From contig CM055100.1 of assembly GCA_029204225.1 (NCBI GenBank), positions 15,610,600-15,674,599 on the forward strand: a stretch of 64,000 nt of DNA, written 5' to 3'. Of the stretch, positions 11,601 to 24,100 are shown piece by piece. The translations under genes were made by a program, and so were the position numbers. The stretch's first letter is position 1; every line of letters begins with the position of its first letter. The notes beneath the pieces were generated by a model. The model worked only from the letters and a program-made list of their open reading frames with translations. It made no database searches and was not told the origin of the DNA. Source of the DNA: Diphasiastrum complanatum. Lineage: Eukaryota; Streptophyta; Lycopodiopsida; Lycopodiales; Lycopodiaceae.

Positions 11601-11676
11601 GTGCCCGTACGTAATAGTCAACCTCGCCCCAAAGGCCTCGGCCCTGCACCGGCATCGTGTCCACACGAGATCAAAC
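8669..11676 (-). pseudogene. hAT transposase, decayed, with introns
   Basis: Likely exons on the minus strand: 11676-10897, 10804-10461, about 10354-9959, 9888-9540 and 9433-8669, with GT-AG ends. Order: Gly/Gln-rich stretch; QFFYECDISF conserved block; DUF659 region with FLRGVDA, VTDNASNC and WTPCAAHCID; FVTKKRRV block; hAT dimerisation region with WWGYHGRG, CERNWSTW and RNRLSIEQCRRLVFV; then an acidic and Arg/Gly-rich tail. In-frame TAGs at 10950-10952, 10788-10790 and 9335-9337 and a frame shift near 10060-10080 make it non-functional as read. The N-terminal BED finger was not found. Confidence 0.85.
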
Positions 11677-12633
11677 CTGCGAACAAAAACAAGCATATAA
11701 CCGTTTAGTAGAAGAAAACACACTGCATTGAAAAACATCACCAGCCTAAAATAGAGCTGAACACATCCGAGCACGCGTCACATTGATTCTAGCAAGATCA
11801 TAGCAACTGGCAAAAAACACACGAGACAGGGCGAGGGATAGAATAATTCCAGTGCGAGCGAAAACGGGCGACTGACGCTAGCATGGGAGTCCTTGCAGGC
11901 GTCTATGAGTCCAGTGCAGGCCTAAACCACGCTACTGGCGGATGCTTGCACGATGCTCTAACTCTAAACCCTAAAAAACATGGAATTAGGGCAACAAAAT
12001 TGAGATTTGTGCTACGGACGTAGATGGGCAGAACGGAGGTCACAGGAGTTTGTGCGGGCATGTGGAAATGCATTCTAGGCTCAGACACCACCTGAATCGG
12101 TTGCCCAGAAGCCATTTTCTGAAAATGGCAAAAAAAAACAAGCATTTGGATTGTGGTGTTCAAATCTCACAAGGTGTGCCGTAATGGTTGAAACTGACCC
12201 CGTAGGAATCACCGTGGGCATGAAGAAAGGTGGTCTAGAGCCAAACTGCGCTTGATTTGGTTGCCTACAGTTCAATGTCAACACTTGCAGAAAAACAAGC
12301 CTACACTTACCAAAAATCGAAAACTGATTGTTTCGATCTCCACGAAGCTCAGATCCCCCTGGCACCGTGCACACCACCTCCGCATCGCTGAGTAGATGCC
12401 TGTCGACTATCCACACGCCAAGATCCGATGCCTACAGCTCAAAACAAAAAAAACTAACACCTCCACGGCTGGCGCGATTCTGGCCGTGAAGAGGTGTTCA
12501 AAATTTTTTATTTATTATTTTTTAAAAAAAACGTTTCTGGAACGATTCTGGGCTGAGAATCCCGTTTCTCAGAAACGCGATTTCCGAAACGCTCAGCCCC
12601 AGAATCGCGTTTCGGTGCAACTATGAATTCCAT

Positions 12634-14048
12634 ACATAACACAAAAATAGGGAGGCATGGAGTTCAACTGTGCTCTTTGACTGTAGTGCTCCTTATTTTA
12701 GGTCTAGTAGTCAACTAGCATTGCCAACTTAGTAATTGGGCCTATAAAATGATAAATTGATGCAGAGAAATAGGTATATGGAACTGTCCATAACATTGAG
12801 ACTTGCTGTTGATAGAGTTGTTGAGAGACAATAAGAGATTCTTGACATAGCTACATACTATACCGAGACATACATATTCAGTTTGGGCCACTTCTACAAA
12901 TGAGAAAAGTTATCTAAAGGTGAGGTACTGATGTCTATAGAAGAGGCACATGCACCAGTATATGCAGATTTGGAACATGCATATGATACCAGTCACAAAA
13001 TGTTGTACATGACATGTTAGATTATGATCGTGATCATGATCATGAGCCACATGAGGTACATGATCAATGTCATAATGAGCAAGTATGTAGAGATGGTGCT
13101 GAGGCACATCCATTTCATCATTTGCATTTTCAGTCCAAATATCACAACGAGCCACAAGATTCATGTAGTGAGGTGCATGGATATCCAAAGTAGTCACAAC
13201 TTTTTTATGAGGTACATAATTATAACCAATGGCGTTAAGGCAAATACATGGTTTAGTTGAGGTATAGCCATTGGTTCATTAGGCTTTTCTTTTAGTTTCT
13301 ATTGCTCATGGAGGCTATGAGTTCCTTAGATGGTTCTTATATTTCCGTCTATGCCAACAATGCTACACTAATCTCTTTTGTACAATGATAGTTCCAAATA
13401 GAGGTGTTCATTTAAACATGATCTCAAGTGTTATGGATCCCTCTACAATGTTCATGAGGGATTCAATTCAGTCATTGCTTGTTGCTTAGGTGTGACCTTT
13501 CTCTTTTATCTGGAGTTTTATATGGAGCCATTTCTATAATATAAGGTATCTAAATTGTAGGTATGCTATAATGCTTTACACTTATGGTTTTATGCAAGAA
13601 GTATTTTTGGAATCAATTGTTCAATTATAAAAGTATACACAAGATCTGTGTTGTTGGTTTGGGCCCTTTGGGTACCTTTAGATTCAATTTGTTTTTCTAT
13701 TATCTAGTACTAACTGTCTATATGATTGGCTTGGAGACCCTTTTTGAGTTTGTGCAGTCTATGCCGCTCACATAAATCCTTTCTGTGGCATTATTGGTCT
13801 ATTTGTCAAGGTTGGTGATACATAGGTAGTAGTTTTTTGAATATCTTTCCATTTTTTTTGACTACTACATGACATATTTGGTAGCCTCTAAATAGTAGTC
13901 AAAGGTAGTGCTATTTTGTTCTTGCCGCTTCTTCTTTGGCATATAATTTTGTTTTGCACCTTCTCTAGTATATGTATTTTTTAACAATTTCTATTTCTAA
14001 ATATTATCGTATCTTTCATAATGACATTGAGGATAATGTCTTTTAAAG
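12634..14048. other. Unassigned AT-rich stretch
   Basis: No conserved coding signal. A GATCAT-rich patch lies at 13020-13070. Searched for the missing MSI4/FVE N-terminal exon without success. Confidence 0.4.
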
Positions 14049-14056
14049 CACGAGGG

Positions 14057-14250
14057 CAAAGTTGCACGTTCCGATCCAGAACGCGATCCGTGAAATAGGA
14101 TTTCTCGGAACGTGCACTAACATTTTTTTTTCCAAAAAAACAGGTTCATTGGTGTCCGAAATTGTTTAGACAGAATGTTAATTTTTCTGACGATCCGAAA
14201 CGCTTGTTCCGGATCACTGTTGCAGCGGAATGCGAGCCGCTGCAACATTG
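14057..14250. mobile_element. hAT-type MITE, 194 bp
   Basis: Begins CAAAGTTGCAC and ends CTGCAACATTG, an imperfect 11-bp TIR (9 of 11). It is flanked by a perfect 8-bp target duplication CACGAGGG (14049-14056 and 14251-14258). The left end differs from the autonomous-size hAT at 8036 by one base in 11. Confidence 0.88.
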
Positions 14251-14258
14251 CACGAGGG

Positions 14259-15135
14259 TGAGCTGGTAGCATATTATGGTGCACAAAGACATCTATATAG
14301 ACCATGGGTCCACGTTGTTTTTATTCATCATTTGTTCGCTTCGCCCATATAGTGCCCTTTTTGGGAGGAGTAAATCCTATTAGGATTGTAAGTCATGCAA
14401 ACGTCTCATAAATTTATGCCATACATTGAAATCAAAAGAACTTTGGAGGATTTCTTGTATGATGCAAAGGTCTGAGGTATTAAGGGTGAAAGCTAGAGAC
14501 CTTCTGAGGTAGTCCATGACACTATTCCCCCACTATTTTGATGCCTGGAATTCATTTTTTCTATAATAAGAATCACCTCACCTTGGCCATTGCAATAAGT
14601 CATTCTAAATTGCCGATTCATGAGATATATATGTAGTAGATGCTTATTATAAGGTGTACCTTTGATCTTCTTTGACAATTGAATTTTTTTTCTGTAAAGT
14701 CTAGCTCCTCACTATCAAGAGCATGTGGGCACAATGAATCCTACACTTGATCCTACAGGTCAATTGGGCAGCAATGGGCTGCTTGTGGGAGAATAGATCT
14801 ATCCTAATTCATGGGCTTTGCCTCAAAAACTCACAATAACATGCTAATACTTAACATTTAAGAAGAATTCATGACACCATCTTTTGAATGTTCTTTTCAC
14901 ATTCTGTTCATGGGTAAGAATATACAACTTCCTCAAGACATAAAAAAACATGAAGTTATCTTTACAATCATTTGTTATCATCTAGGAGAAGAATAACATT
15001 CAAGTTTTAAAATCTAAACTTTGTGGATAATTGTGTTTCTCTCCACAATGTCTTTATTTCAATCTTGAGCATTGCCCTCATGAAATTTCTTCTTTCCCAT
15101 TGAAATTAATCTCACTTGATTTGATGACCGTTCAG
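14259..15135. other. Intronic or upstream sequence without recognised features
   Basis: Ends at the acceptor of the first visible exon. No coding similarity seen. Confidence 0.4.
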
Positions 15136-15199
15136 ATGGGGACCTCAGTTGGAGCAAGGGCCATATAAAAATCTTCAACGCCTGTATATCTCTGAGCAA
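15136..15199 (+). CDS. MSI4/FVE-like: MSI4/FVE-like exon a (first visible)
   Basis: Follows acceptor ...gttcag and ends at donor GTATGT. Its first base completes an Arg codon split with an upstream exon that was not found. It encodes WGPQLEQ...QRLYISEQ, the end of the N-terminal histone-binding region of RBBP4/MSI proteins. Confidence 0.9.
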
Positions 15200-18100
15200 G
15201 TATGTTTTTCAAAATCTGGAGTTAGTAGTTGAGTATTCTCGTATCACATTTTTAGGTGAGTCCTTGCTTGGGTAAATACATTTACCACATGATTGGTAAC
15301 ACATCATCGTGTCAAAATGTGGAAGATTAATCGTATTTTTATTGGTATGCTTGAAATATTTGCCTCTTGTAATTATGTTTACAAAATAGCAAACTTGGGT
15401 CTGATTGTCTGAATATTCTTGGAAATGCATTTCATATGTTTTTGGGACACTTAAATGTGGTTCTTTGCTGTTGGTTTTCTTGGCCATTTGCTCAGTCCTT
15501 GGAAATGCATTTCATATGTTTTCGGGACACTCAAAATGTGGTTCTTTGCTGTTGGTTTTCTTGGCCATTTGCTCAGTCCTTGGAAATGCATTTCGTATGT
15601 TTTTGGGACACTCAAAATGTGGTTCTTTGCTGTTTGTTTTCTTGGCCATTTGCTTAAGCGTTGGGGAGATTATGCTTGCTATTTTAGGTTATTGTTGATG
15701 ATGAAGCTTTAAATACTGCTATCATGCCAAATCATTTGTTAGGTGTGTTTTATGACGTAGCCAGGAGCTTCAACTATTACTATACCGAAAAACTTGGACC
15801 TTGTTCTAGGGCAGCATAAGCTTATATTTCCATCTGGGCCAGAATTTTGCTATCACATTTTTATTTTTATTTTGACTTGGAGAGCATTGTATGTTTATCA
15901 GGAGAAAAATCCTCGTGATTTTCTTTTGTTGCAAATGAAAATTGAATCTTTGTTTCTTCATTATAGGAGCAAGGGATAAAGAGGCTTTACTTCAAAATTG
16001 AGATATAGTAATTCATACTCACTGAAGCAATTAACTTGCTTATTTGCAGACAATTGAGAAATATCCAAACACATTGGTAGTTGCAAATTGTGAAGTGGTC
16101 AAGCCACGTATTGCTGCAGCTGAACACATTTGCCAAGTATGTCCTTGTTGAATTTGGATTGAAAAACTATCTCAGGGCATTTGGAAAGAAAAGGAAATAT
16201 GTAAGATATTGCAGACAGGAAACTTTGTACTTTATGTCATGTACTTTAAAGTCCGGGCTATGATCGCTGGTTGGAACTTGCAGGAAAAGGGTGATCGTCA
16301 CAGTTTGAGATTTTTGACTGCTTGTTTGGATCAATTGTGCAGTTCAATGAAGAGGCTAAATCCCCTTTTGTTAAAAAGCATAAGACAATTATACATCCTG
16401 GTGAGGTAAGTCACATGGAATCAGAACTTTGCATTGCTTGGGTTTGTTGCAAATTTTCAGTATAGAATTTTGCATATGATTTCTACACTCCCACTGGTTT
16501 TTCAAAGTTTTGTCAAACATGTGCATTTGTCAAAGGAAAACTGGTTGATTCTTCCTTGGTAGATTTTTTACTTGATGCCATGGGAGTCAAGTATCCTCAT
16601 TGTGTTTAGAGGCTTTTTAATAACAAAATTTTCTGGATGACATGGATCACTACAACTTGCTTTTTTTAATCATCATTGCTCTCAATTGTGTCAGAACAAG
16701 TTTTTGAGGCGTGTTTAAAAATTTCCTTGTTTGTACTAGTAGCATTCGAAACATCTTGAGTCTTGACCTAGCTGGCAGCCTAGGGTACAATCTCAACACT
16801 AACAGGCCTTGAGATTATTCTTAGGTGGCTTGGGCGATATTTTCCTTAGACACTTTCTTTTTCTCTATTTTTATAGGATTAATCTATCACATTCATGGAT
16901 TGTTACTATTGGTTTGACTTTTGTGTACCTTTTCACGGCTAACGTGAAGAAGCTATATATAAGGTTTGGCCACATTATCTTGATTGACTGACTATTTTTG
17001 CTGTTGTTAATTGATTTGAATTTCTGTGAGGATGTGCTACGCTTGCCGCTTGCACTTCATGTGATCTTTACTGGTGTTCTTTTCCTTTTCTGTGACTAGT
17101 GGCATGCTTTTGACAATGGATGGGATCCATTGTCAAAATGAGCTTGGAGATCATCTTACATCTCTCACATTGTGTCAGTGTAGATCTTTGTATGTCATGA
17201 TTATTGATCATGTTAATATCGTTTGAAGTTCTTTGAATGAGAACCCTGATTCTGTCATAGGTCTATGAAATGCTGCTGTTTGGGATATAAAGAGGGTCAT
17301 TATGAGAATATTGGTCCAACTGTTGGGTGATCTCTACTGTTATATTATGTAGTTGCACTGCATATTGGAATACTTATTTTAGAAAATGCTAGGCAGCCTA
17401 AAGTGCACGTGGGCTCTCTTTGTGGGAGGATTCGATCAGGAAGACTGAGCAATGTTAGGCTACAAAGTATAGCTATTTTAGAGCTCAAATGCATAGGAAT
17501 GAGATATGGCCATATCTCAGCTGTTTATGCAAAGTAACGTGCCAATTTTCATGTACGTATCACCTTTCATCTGCACATATAAAAATATAAGTGCTTCCTA
17601 ATTATTGGCACAGACTTGAGATGTAAAGCTGGATGATCTATTGTGATGTAAAGTCATAGGTTGATGGATGGAATAGTTACGAATAGAGCCACAGTTGATC
17701 TAGAGCTAAGCTATGAAAGCATCACATAAGCAAGACTTAAGCTATGAAAGCAGCACATAAGCAAGACTTAGCCCTAGAAAGCAGGAAAGAGAGAGATTAA
17801 GGAGACTAAAGAGAGACTTCAATATCATCAGCTGAATAACAAATGACACAGTTTCCCTACTTATAGCCAAGAGGAAGCCCTAAAAGGAAGCTTCCGGTGG
17901 CTAGGGCCCAACTGGGAGGGAAAATAGTGCGCCCTCCAAGAAGGCCCCCACTCTCCAGTAATATGTCCAAATGGCCTAATAATGAATAATAAGGCCAAAG
18001 GCCAACCATATAGTCTAAGTGTCACTAATGAATAGAAAAGGGCCCAAGGCCTGCTTATGCATAAAGTAAAGTAAATGTAAATGGACGCGGCGAATGTAAT

Positions 18101-21100
18101 GAGCCGAGTCCATAACTCTCCCCGGCACAAAAGAAAAGACCCACTCGCCGAAAAGAAACTGGATCAAACAGCAGCAAGCCCTGGTGCATCAACAACTAGA
18201 GCAACATCTGATGTAGAGGAATCAACAAGTGCAGGAGGAGCATGATCCTGATCCGCAAGTGATAGTGTATGATAAAAGACATCAATAGGCTCCCATGTGG
18301 CCTTCTCAACATGATAACCATCGAACTGGACCAAAAACTGAATTTGCCGACAACATCAACTATGGTGAAGGCGAACCTGGTGAATGGCAGAAAGGGAACA
18401 ACTCAGGATCAACATCATGGCGACGAAGGGAACATCTCGGCCGCATCATCTGAAACCAAGCACTATGGAACAACCAGGAATGCCAAGGAACCAAAAGAAG
18501 ATCAAGCAACAACCAGGAATGCCAAGGTATCCGTAATGCCCAAGATAGTAGAGGATCAGCCCAAAAGATAGGGACATCATACCAAGGTATCCAAAAAGCC
18601 CGAGAAGGTAGAACTGCATCAGCAACGGGAAGCCAATAAGGAAACTGGAAAAGAGATGGACGCTCATCGCGAATAGTTGCATCATACATGTAACCATCAA
18701 CCATATGTGCAAACTCAGTGATATAGGTGCCCCAAGAAAAGATAGCAGCATCGGAACCAGCACCAAGGAGTAGGAACATAAGCAGGATGACAGGCTCGCT
18801 GTAGTAGCATGGAAAAGCAAGCGATATGCCAGGCAACATGGATCATAAAGAGATCATTCTGACAAATGATAGCTAAAATGGAGAAATGTGCACCAGCATG
18901 GTCAAAAGGCCAAGGTATCCATAAGGCCCATGAATGAGAAGTAGCAATGGCACATGATACCTTCAAGGCCCATATCACGAGAAGAGCAGCATGCCAAAAG
19001 CTCCAGAAGGTCCAAGAAATCAATGCATCATCTAAAAAGACATGATGCATGAAAACAGTAGCAACAAATCTAGAAATAGTAGAGGCCCCAACTGAAAAAC
19101 TGTAGCCGAAAAACTCATCCAGAAAGACCTCATATGGACATACCAATCCATCATAGGATACACCAAAAACGGATGGAGAATCGGATGACCCATCGGAACT
19201 GGCCGCAAGTGTAATCCCAAAGTACACACCAGGCGCACAAGTGAGGAATAGAAGAAATGCACTGGAACGAGGAACAGGATCCCCAACATCAGTAGCAAGC
19301 ATCAGATCAATATCCACGTGTATTTGGGAATGAGTATCAAAGCACATATGAGCAACACTGAAGTATATGGCAGCAACATCCCCAAAAACTATCCAAGAGA
19401 GGAGAAGGAACTCTTTCAAGGTACCCTGATGGTCTTGGAACACCGGAACAAAGTGGCAACTCAGCATCGGAGACCAAGCGATATGGAGCAACCCGAAATG
19501 ACGGGGAACCTGAAGATCACCCGGACAAACAGTAGCTGGAACGGAGGCAATAACCCAAGCCATCAGGATATGCCAAGCCTGACAATGAGCAACAATCTAA
19601 GGAACACATAGAGAGCCACATGCATAATCATAGAGATATCGGCACCATAGGCGATCAGTAATATGGAAAAACCAGCACCAATCAACAGGTCCAAATGAAA
19701 ACCAAGCTATATGTAATAACCATGAATGCCATATAGCCATAGCATCAACATGGACTGCAGGAAACCTATATGTAGAAACACAAGGAGACTGAAGGATGCC
19801 CGTATACTCATCTAGAAAGATCCCAGCATATAAATACCCTAGATAAGTAATAGTGACCATCTGGCAAACATCCTCGGATGGAAAATGTGTAACGGTAAGG
19901 GCGAAAGGCTCATGAATCATGTCAGGAACCGTAGAAATATCATGAGGCAGCTCACAAACCTCAAGCAGAGATCCATGGAATAAAGCGAAAGAACATACAA
20001 CATGATCACCAATAGCGAGGGAACCATCAAACGTGGACCCGTGAAGAACCCCATAGAAATCAGCAGGAACATCGGCCATAACGGACTTAAGAGATGGAGA
20101 TATAGAGACCAATGGAGAAGATACTGCACCAACCACCGAACCAGGAGGGCTATCTGAGGTATGCGCAAAAGCAATAGTAGAAATACCACCAAGGTATACA
20201 GCCTGAATATCAATGAAACCAGGAATGACCACTAAATACAATATCTGTGAATCAAGGCATATAGGCACAAGGCACATAGCAACAACCTGTAAATCTGAAG
20301 GAGCATCAACCTGAGGAAGAGGACCCACGAATGGTGAAAGTGAAGCAGCAACTGATGTACTCTGAATGGAAAGAAGAGCTGCATCCTGAGCCTTTGGCAG
20401 GCTACGCATAAACTGCTTCCCGGTAACCAACTGATAGTCACCCTGGAAATCAATACCAGCAAGTGAATGATGCGGACCAGCATGAGTAAAGGAAAGTGTC
20501 TGCTGAGAGAGATCCACAGCAACAGTACCAAGTGGAGAGAACCAGGCTGCACCAAAAATAATGTCATAGTGCTTCAGAGAAATGATGTAGAAAGCTGCCT
20601 GACCAAAAAAAGCACCAATGCGATAATCCAAGCCTTGAATCATCTGAGAATTGGGAAAAGAATGGGAACGAGCAACCTCAAACTGAGAGGCTGGGAAGCA
20701 GGAACAGGTGTAGCACGAATCCTGGTGGAAATGTAACTGCTAATAAATGAATGTGTACTGCCTGTATCCACTAAAGCAATATACTCTTGCCCTGCATCTA
20801 GAATAATATGATCCACAAATGGAACAACATACGTAGGCATAATAACAGAAGCATCAATTGATAAGTTCTGGCCTAAATATGCATCTAGAAGAACCGTATA
20901 CTCATCTAGACGGGTATCAACAAAATCAGCTAGTGAGTATACAATAGGACCATCATGAAATGTATAACCGTATGCCATATGGAGATCTACTGGAGTAGCC
21001 AAAGCATCTGAAACCGTAGACCCATGAATAATATCGAAATAAGGAGCATAGGCGACAACATCTATAGCATGGCACTCAGGAACACGAGTAGCATCAAAGT

Positions 21101-24100
21101 ACTCAACAACAATATCAAAGCATGGAACAACATCATCAATAGGATCATAGCATGCTATGTCAGTATCAAGGACCATATCAGCCGCAACCTGTATATGTGA
21201 ATCAATATCAGTAGGAACCTGTATATGTGACTCTGACTCACTATGGGATACAATGACGAGCTTTGGTAGATCAACAACTATCTCAAGTAAATTAGGCAAC
21301 TCGCTCAAACTGTGTGATATAGGATCCTGAAGGTCAGCGAACTCTGCAGATGTGTAACGTTGGACAAAAGCAGGTCGAGGGTCCACAATGCAAGGAACTG
21401 GAACTGAAGGGGCAGGTGTAGGGGTGGACATAGCGGGAAAAGATGAAGCAGAAGGACGGGGTCGGGAGAAGCGGGAAGGAAGGGTGTCAGAGTACTTGTA
21501 CTGTAAAGTACTGGCAAGAGACATCGCCTCAACAAGTGTGGGAGGACGGAAGGAAGAAACATCGTAACGTAAGGCACCATGAAGCCCAGCAATGTAATGA
21601 GAAATAAGCTCAGTGGGCGGTAGATCTGTGAAAAGATAAGAAAGCTCCATAAACTAATCTGTATAAAAACAAGGTCACTGGTCTAAGTGAGATTACGAAA
21701 TGTATCACGTTGGCGGTCGAGCCACTGAGGATCAAACATAGCATGACGGAGGTCACGGCGAAAGGTATGCCATATATGGAGCCCTTCCCGATCGGGATCG
21801 GCTCGATAAACTTGCCACCACGTGGCGGCACGTCCATCTAACTGTAAAGCAGCCAACTGGATCCTTAGTCTTAGGGTAGATCTGAAAATATGTGTCAAGC
21901 TTAGCAAACCAATTCTCTAATAAGTTCCCGTCAAAGAAACCGGAATAGGTAGCAAGTTGTACCCTATCACGAAAGGCTCGAGCAAAGTGTGGCTCGGGAA
22001 CTGGGGGACGTGGAAAGAAACCAGGAGGTGGGTTAGGTGGAATGAACGGTCCACCACCAGGCTGACTAGCAAAAGAAGATGGAAATCCAAATGGAGGGGG
22101 AGTCCCAAATGAAGGAAAGACAGGGGCTTTTCTAGGACCATGAGGCTGTAAAGAATCAATATGTGACTGCATAGTAGGAAAGTCGGTCATAATTGTATCA
22201 AAGCGAAGAACGAGGCCAGAAAGGGTCTCATCCATGCGACGAAACTGATCGGATAAGGTTTCCTGAGTAGCCTCACTCAAGGTAGGTGAATGTGCCATAA
22301 TGATAGTGGAAGGAATAGATGAAAACTTGAGAGAGCGGACTCTTGTCGTCACTCCAAATTAGTCTATTAAAACCACTATTATCACAACTAAGAAAGGACA
22401 ACAATCAGCAAATGAAAAAAGTGAAAATGAAGGCTGTAAAAATGCGCTGGACAGCCGGGAGGCAAGTGACAAATTGGAATATCAAACAGAGTCGGAATTT
22501 CGTGAAATTTGGTTGAGGATGGGCGATGGACAGCCTGCAAACAAGGTTTGAAAAATGGCTGCAAACGGAGACAAAAACAGACGAAAGTGACAAGTATGAA
22601 GCGGCTGGACAGCCTGCAAACAAAAGTGAAGAGAGGGCCGAAAATGGAAGGAGGAACGGACGAAAGAGATGAGGGAATTGGGCGTTGGAGAGCCTGCAAA
22701 CAAGCTGGAAATGGGTGATGGAGGGTTGGAACTTGGGTGCCGGAAATAATCTGCCCAAATTTTTTTTTTCAGCCGCCAAATTTAGTGGAAGTACTTCCGC
22801 TAACTATCTGCTAAAGCTCCGCCAAGGAAAATGAGCTGGTCCTCCTCCAAACTATGCTGAATGTTGCTGAAGCAAAGAGACGAAAGCCCTCAGCAAAGAG
22901 AGAAAAATCAGCAAGGAAAAATGAGCACCCAATCAAAAAATCAGATCTGAAATTCAGCAATCAGGAAAGTGCTCTGATACCAAGTTACGAATAGAGCCAC
23001 AGCTGATCTAGAGCTAATATGAAAGCATCACATAAGCAAGACTTAAGCTATGAAAGCAGCACATAAGCAAGACTTAGCCCTAGAAAGCAGGAAAGAGAGA
23101 GATTAAGGAGACTAAAGAGAGACTTCAATATCATCAGCTGAATAACAAATGACACAGTTTCCCTACTTATAGCCAAGAGGAAGCCCTAAAAGGAAGCTTC
23201 CGGTGGCTAGGGCCCAACTGGGAGAGAAAATAGTGCGCCCTCCAAGAAGGCCCCCACTCTCCAGTAATATGTCCAAATGGCCTAATAATGAATAATAAGG
23301 CCAAAGGCCAACCATATAGTCTAAGTGTCACTAATGAATAAAAAAGGGCCCAAGGCCTGCTTATGCATAAAGTAAAGTGAATGTAAATGGACGCGGCGAA
23401 TGTAATGAGCCGAGTCCATAACTGGGGTACAATATTTGGTAGTCAAGTATTGCCTTTAAGCCTTTTGAAAATTCAAGATAGCATACATGTTGATATTCAA
23501 GGGCCTAGAATAAAATGCTACTGATTACACATTGGAATCTAGCCCCAAAAGTGCAAATTTTGTTTGGGGCCTACACCTACTCTTGGGTGCTAATGATGCG
23601 GGTAAGGGGCCATCACATGTAGCATGCGCTACGCAAGCCAAGTTGCCCAAGACTTTATGGATGGACTCCATAAAGCTAAAGGTTGCCCATGTTTTATGTT
23701 ATGTTTTGGTTCTATCCTAGACTTAACATTGACTAAGTCTTTAGGGCCCATAGAACCAACCAAGTGCTTAATACCAAAGGCTTCCATGATTAGTTGGGCT
23801 TACCAAACATAGGCGTCAGGGTGGAGTTACAATTGATTGCTTTGGGGCATAACATCATTGTATGTCATTGGAAAGTTCCGAAGAAGAATGAACCCAGCCC
23901 ATGTTTTGTAAAAAAGTTGCCATTCATTGAATTTATGTTGATGTGTGGCACAGGTCTTGGCAAAGGCATCAAGCGTGACATGATTGATTTAGATCAGTGA
24001 TTGGTTCTTACTCAATAAAGATTCTCTAACCGGAACATGTATGCTAATCTATCATCTGGTTTTTGGTTGAACATTGCATTATATGGGTTTGTCAGTTACT

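Larger units (their letters stand above)
8036..12625 (-). mobile_element. Complete-ended hAT DNA transposon, 4.6 kb
   Basis: Termini are perfect 11-bp inverted repeats: CATAGTTGCAC at 8036-8046 and GTGCAACTATG at 12615-12625. They are flanked by a perfect 8-bp target duplication AATTCCAT (8028-8035 and 12626-12633), the hAT signature. Both ends also carry subterminal motifs of the AAACGCG/CGTTTC type. A transposase gene runs on the minus strand. Two (CT)n arrays lie near the left end. Confidence 0.95.
17675..23423 (-). mobile_element. Young non-autonomous gypsy element 2, antisense in intron
   Basis: LTRs at 17675-18117 and 22983-23423 (AGTTACGAATAG...CCATAACT) differ at only a handful of sites, so insertion is recent. 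The primer-binding site complement (gctctgatacca) sits beside the right LTR at 22970-22981. Interior on the minus strand: leader, gag, protease, then about 2 kb of filler, then the integrase tail and chromodomain. Reverse transcriptase, RNase H and the integrase core are absent. The flanking pentamers GGAAT and GGGGT match at only 3 of 5 positions. Confidence 0.92.

Noticed and set aside
11227-11700. 157-codon + strand frame with CPCPC repeats
   Set aside because: Antisense shadow of the Gly/Gln-rich transposase stretch.
12634-15135. Possible N-terminal exon of the MSI4/FVE-like gene
   Set aside because: No sequence encoding the expected Trp-rich H4-binding peptide before WGPQLEQ was found here or in 7461-8027.
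15405-15712. Three overlapping + strand open frames of 73-97 codons
   Set aside because: They come from an 80-81 bp tandem repeat lying in an intron; the repeated peptides have no family resemblance.
17675-23423. Reading the repeated LTR-bounded segments as a CRISPR-like or tandem gene array
   Set aside because: LTR pair, primer-binding site and gag/protease motifs explain the repeats.
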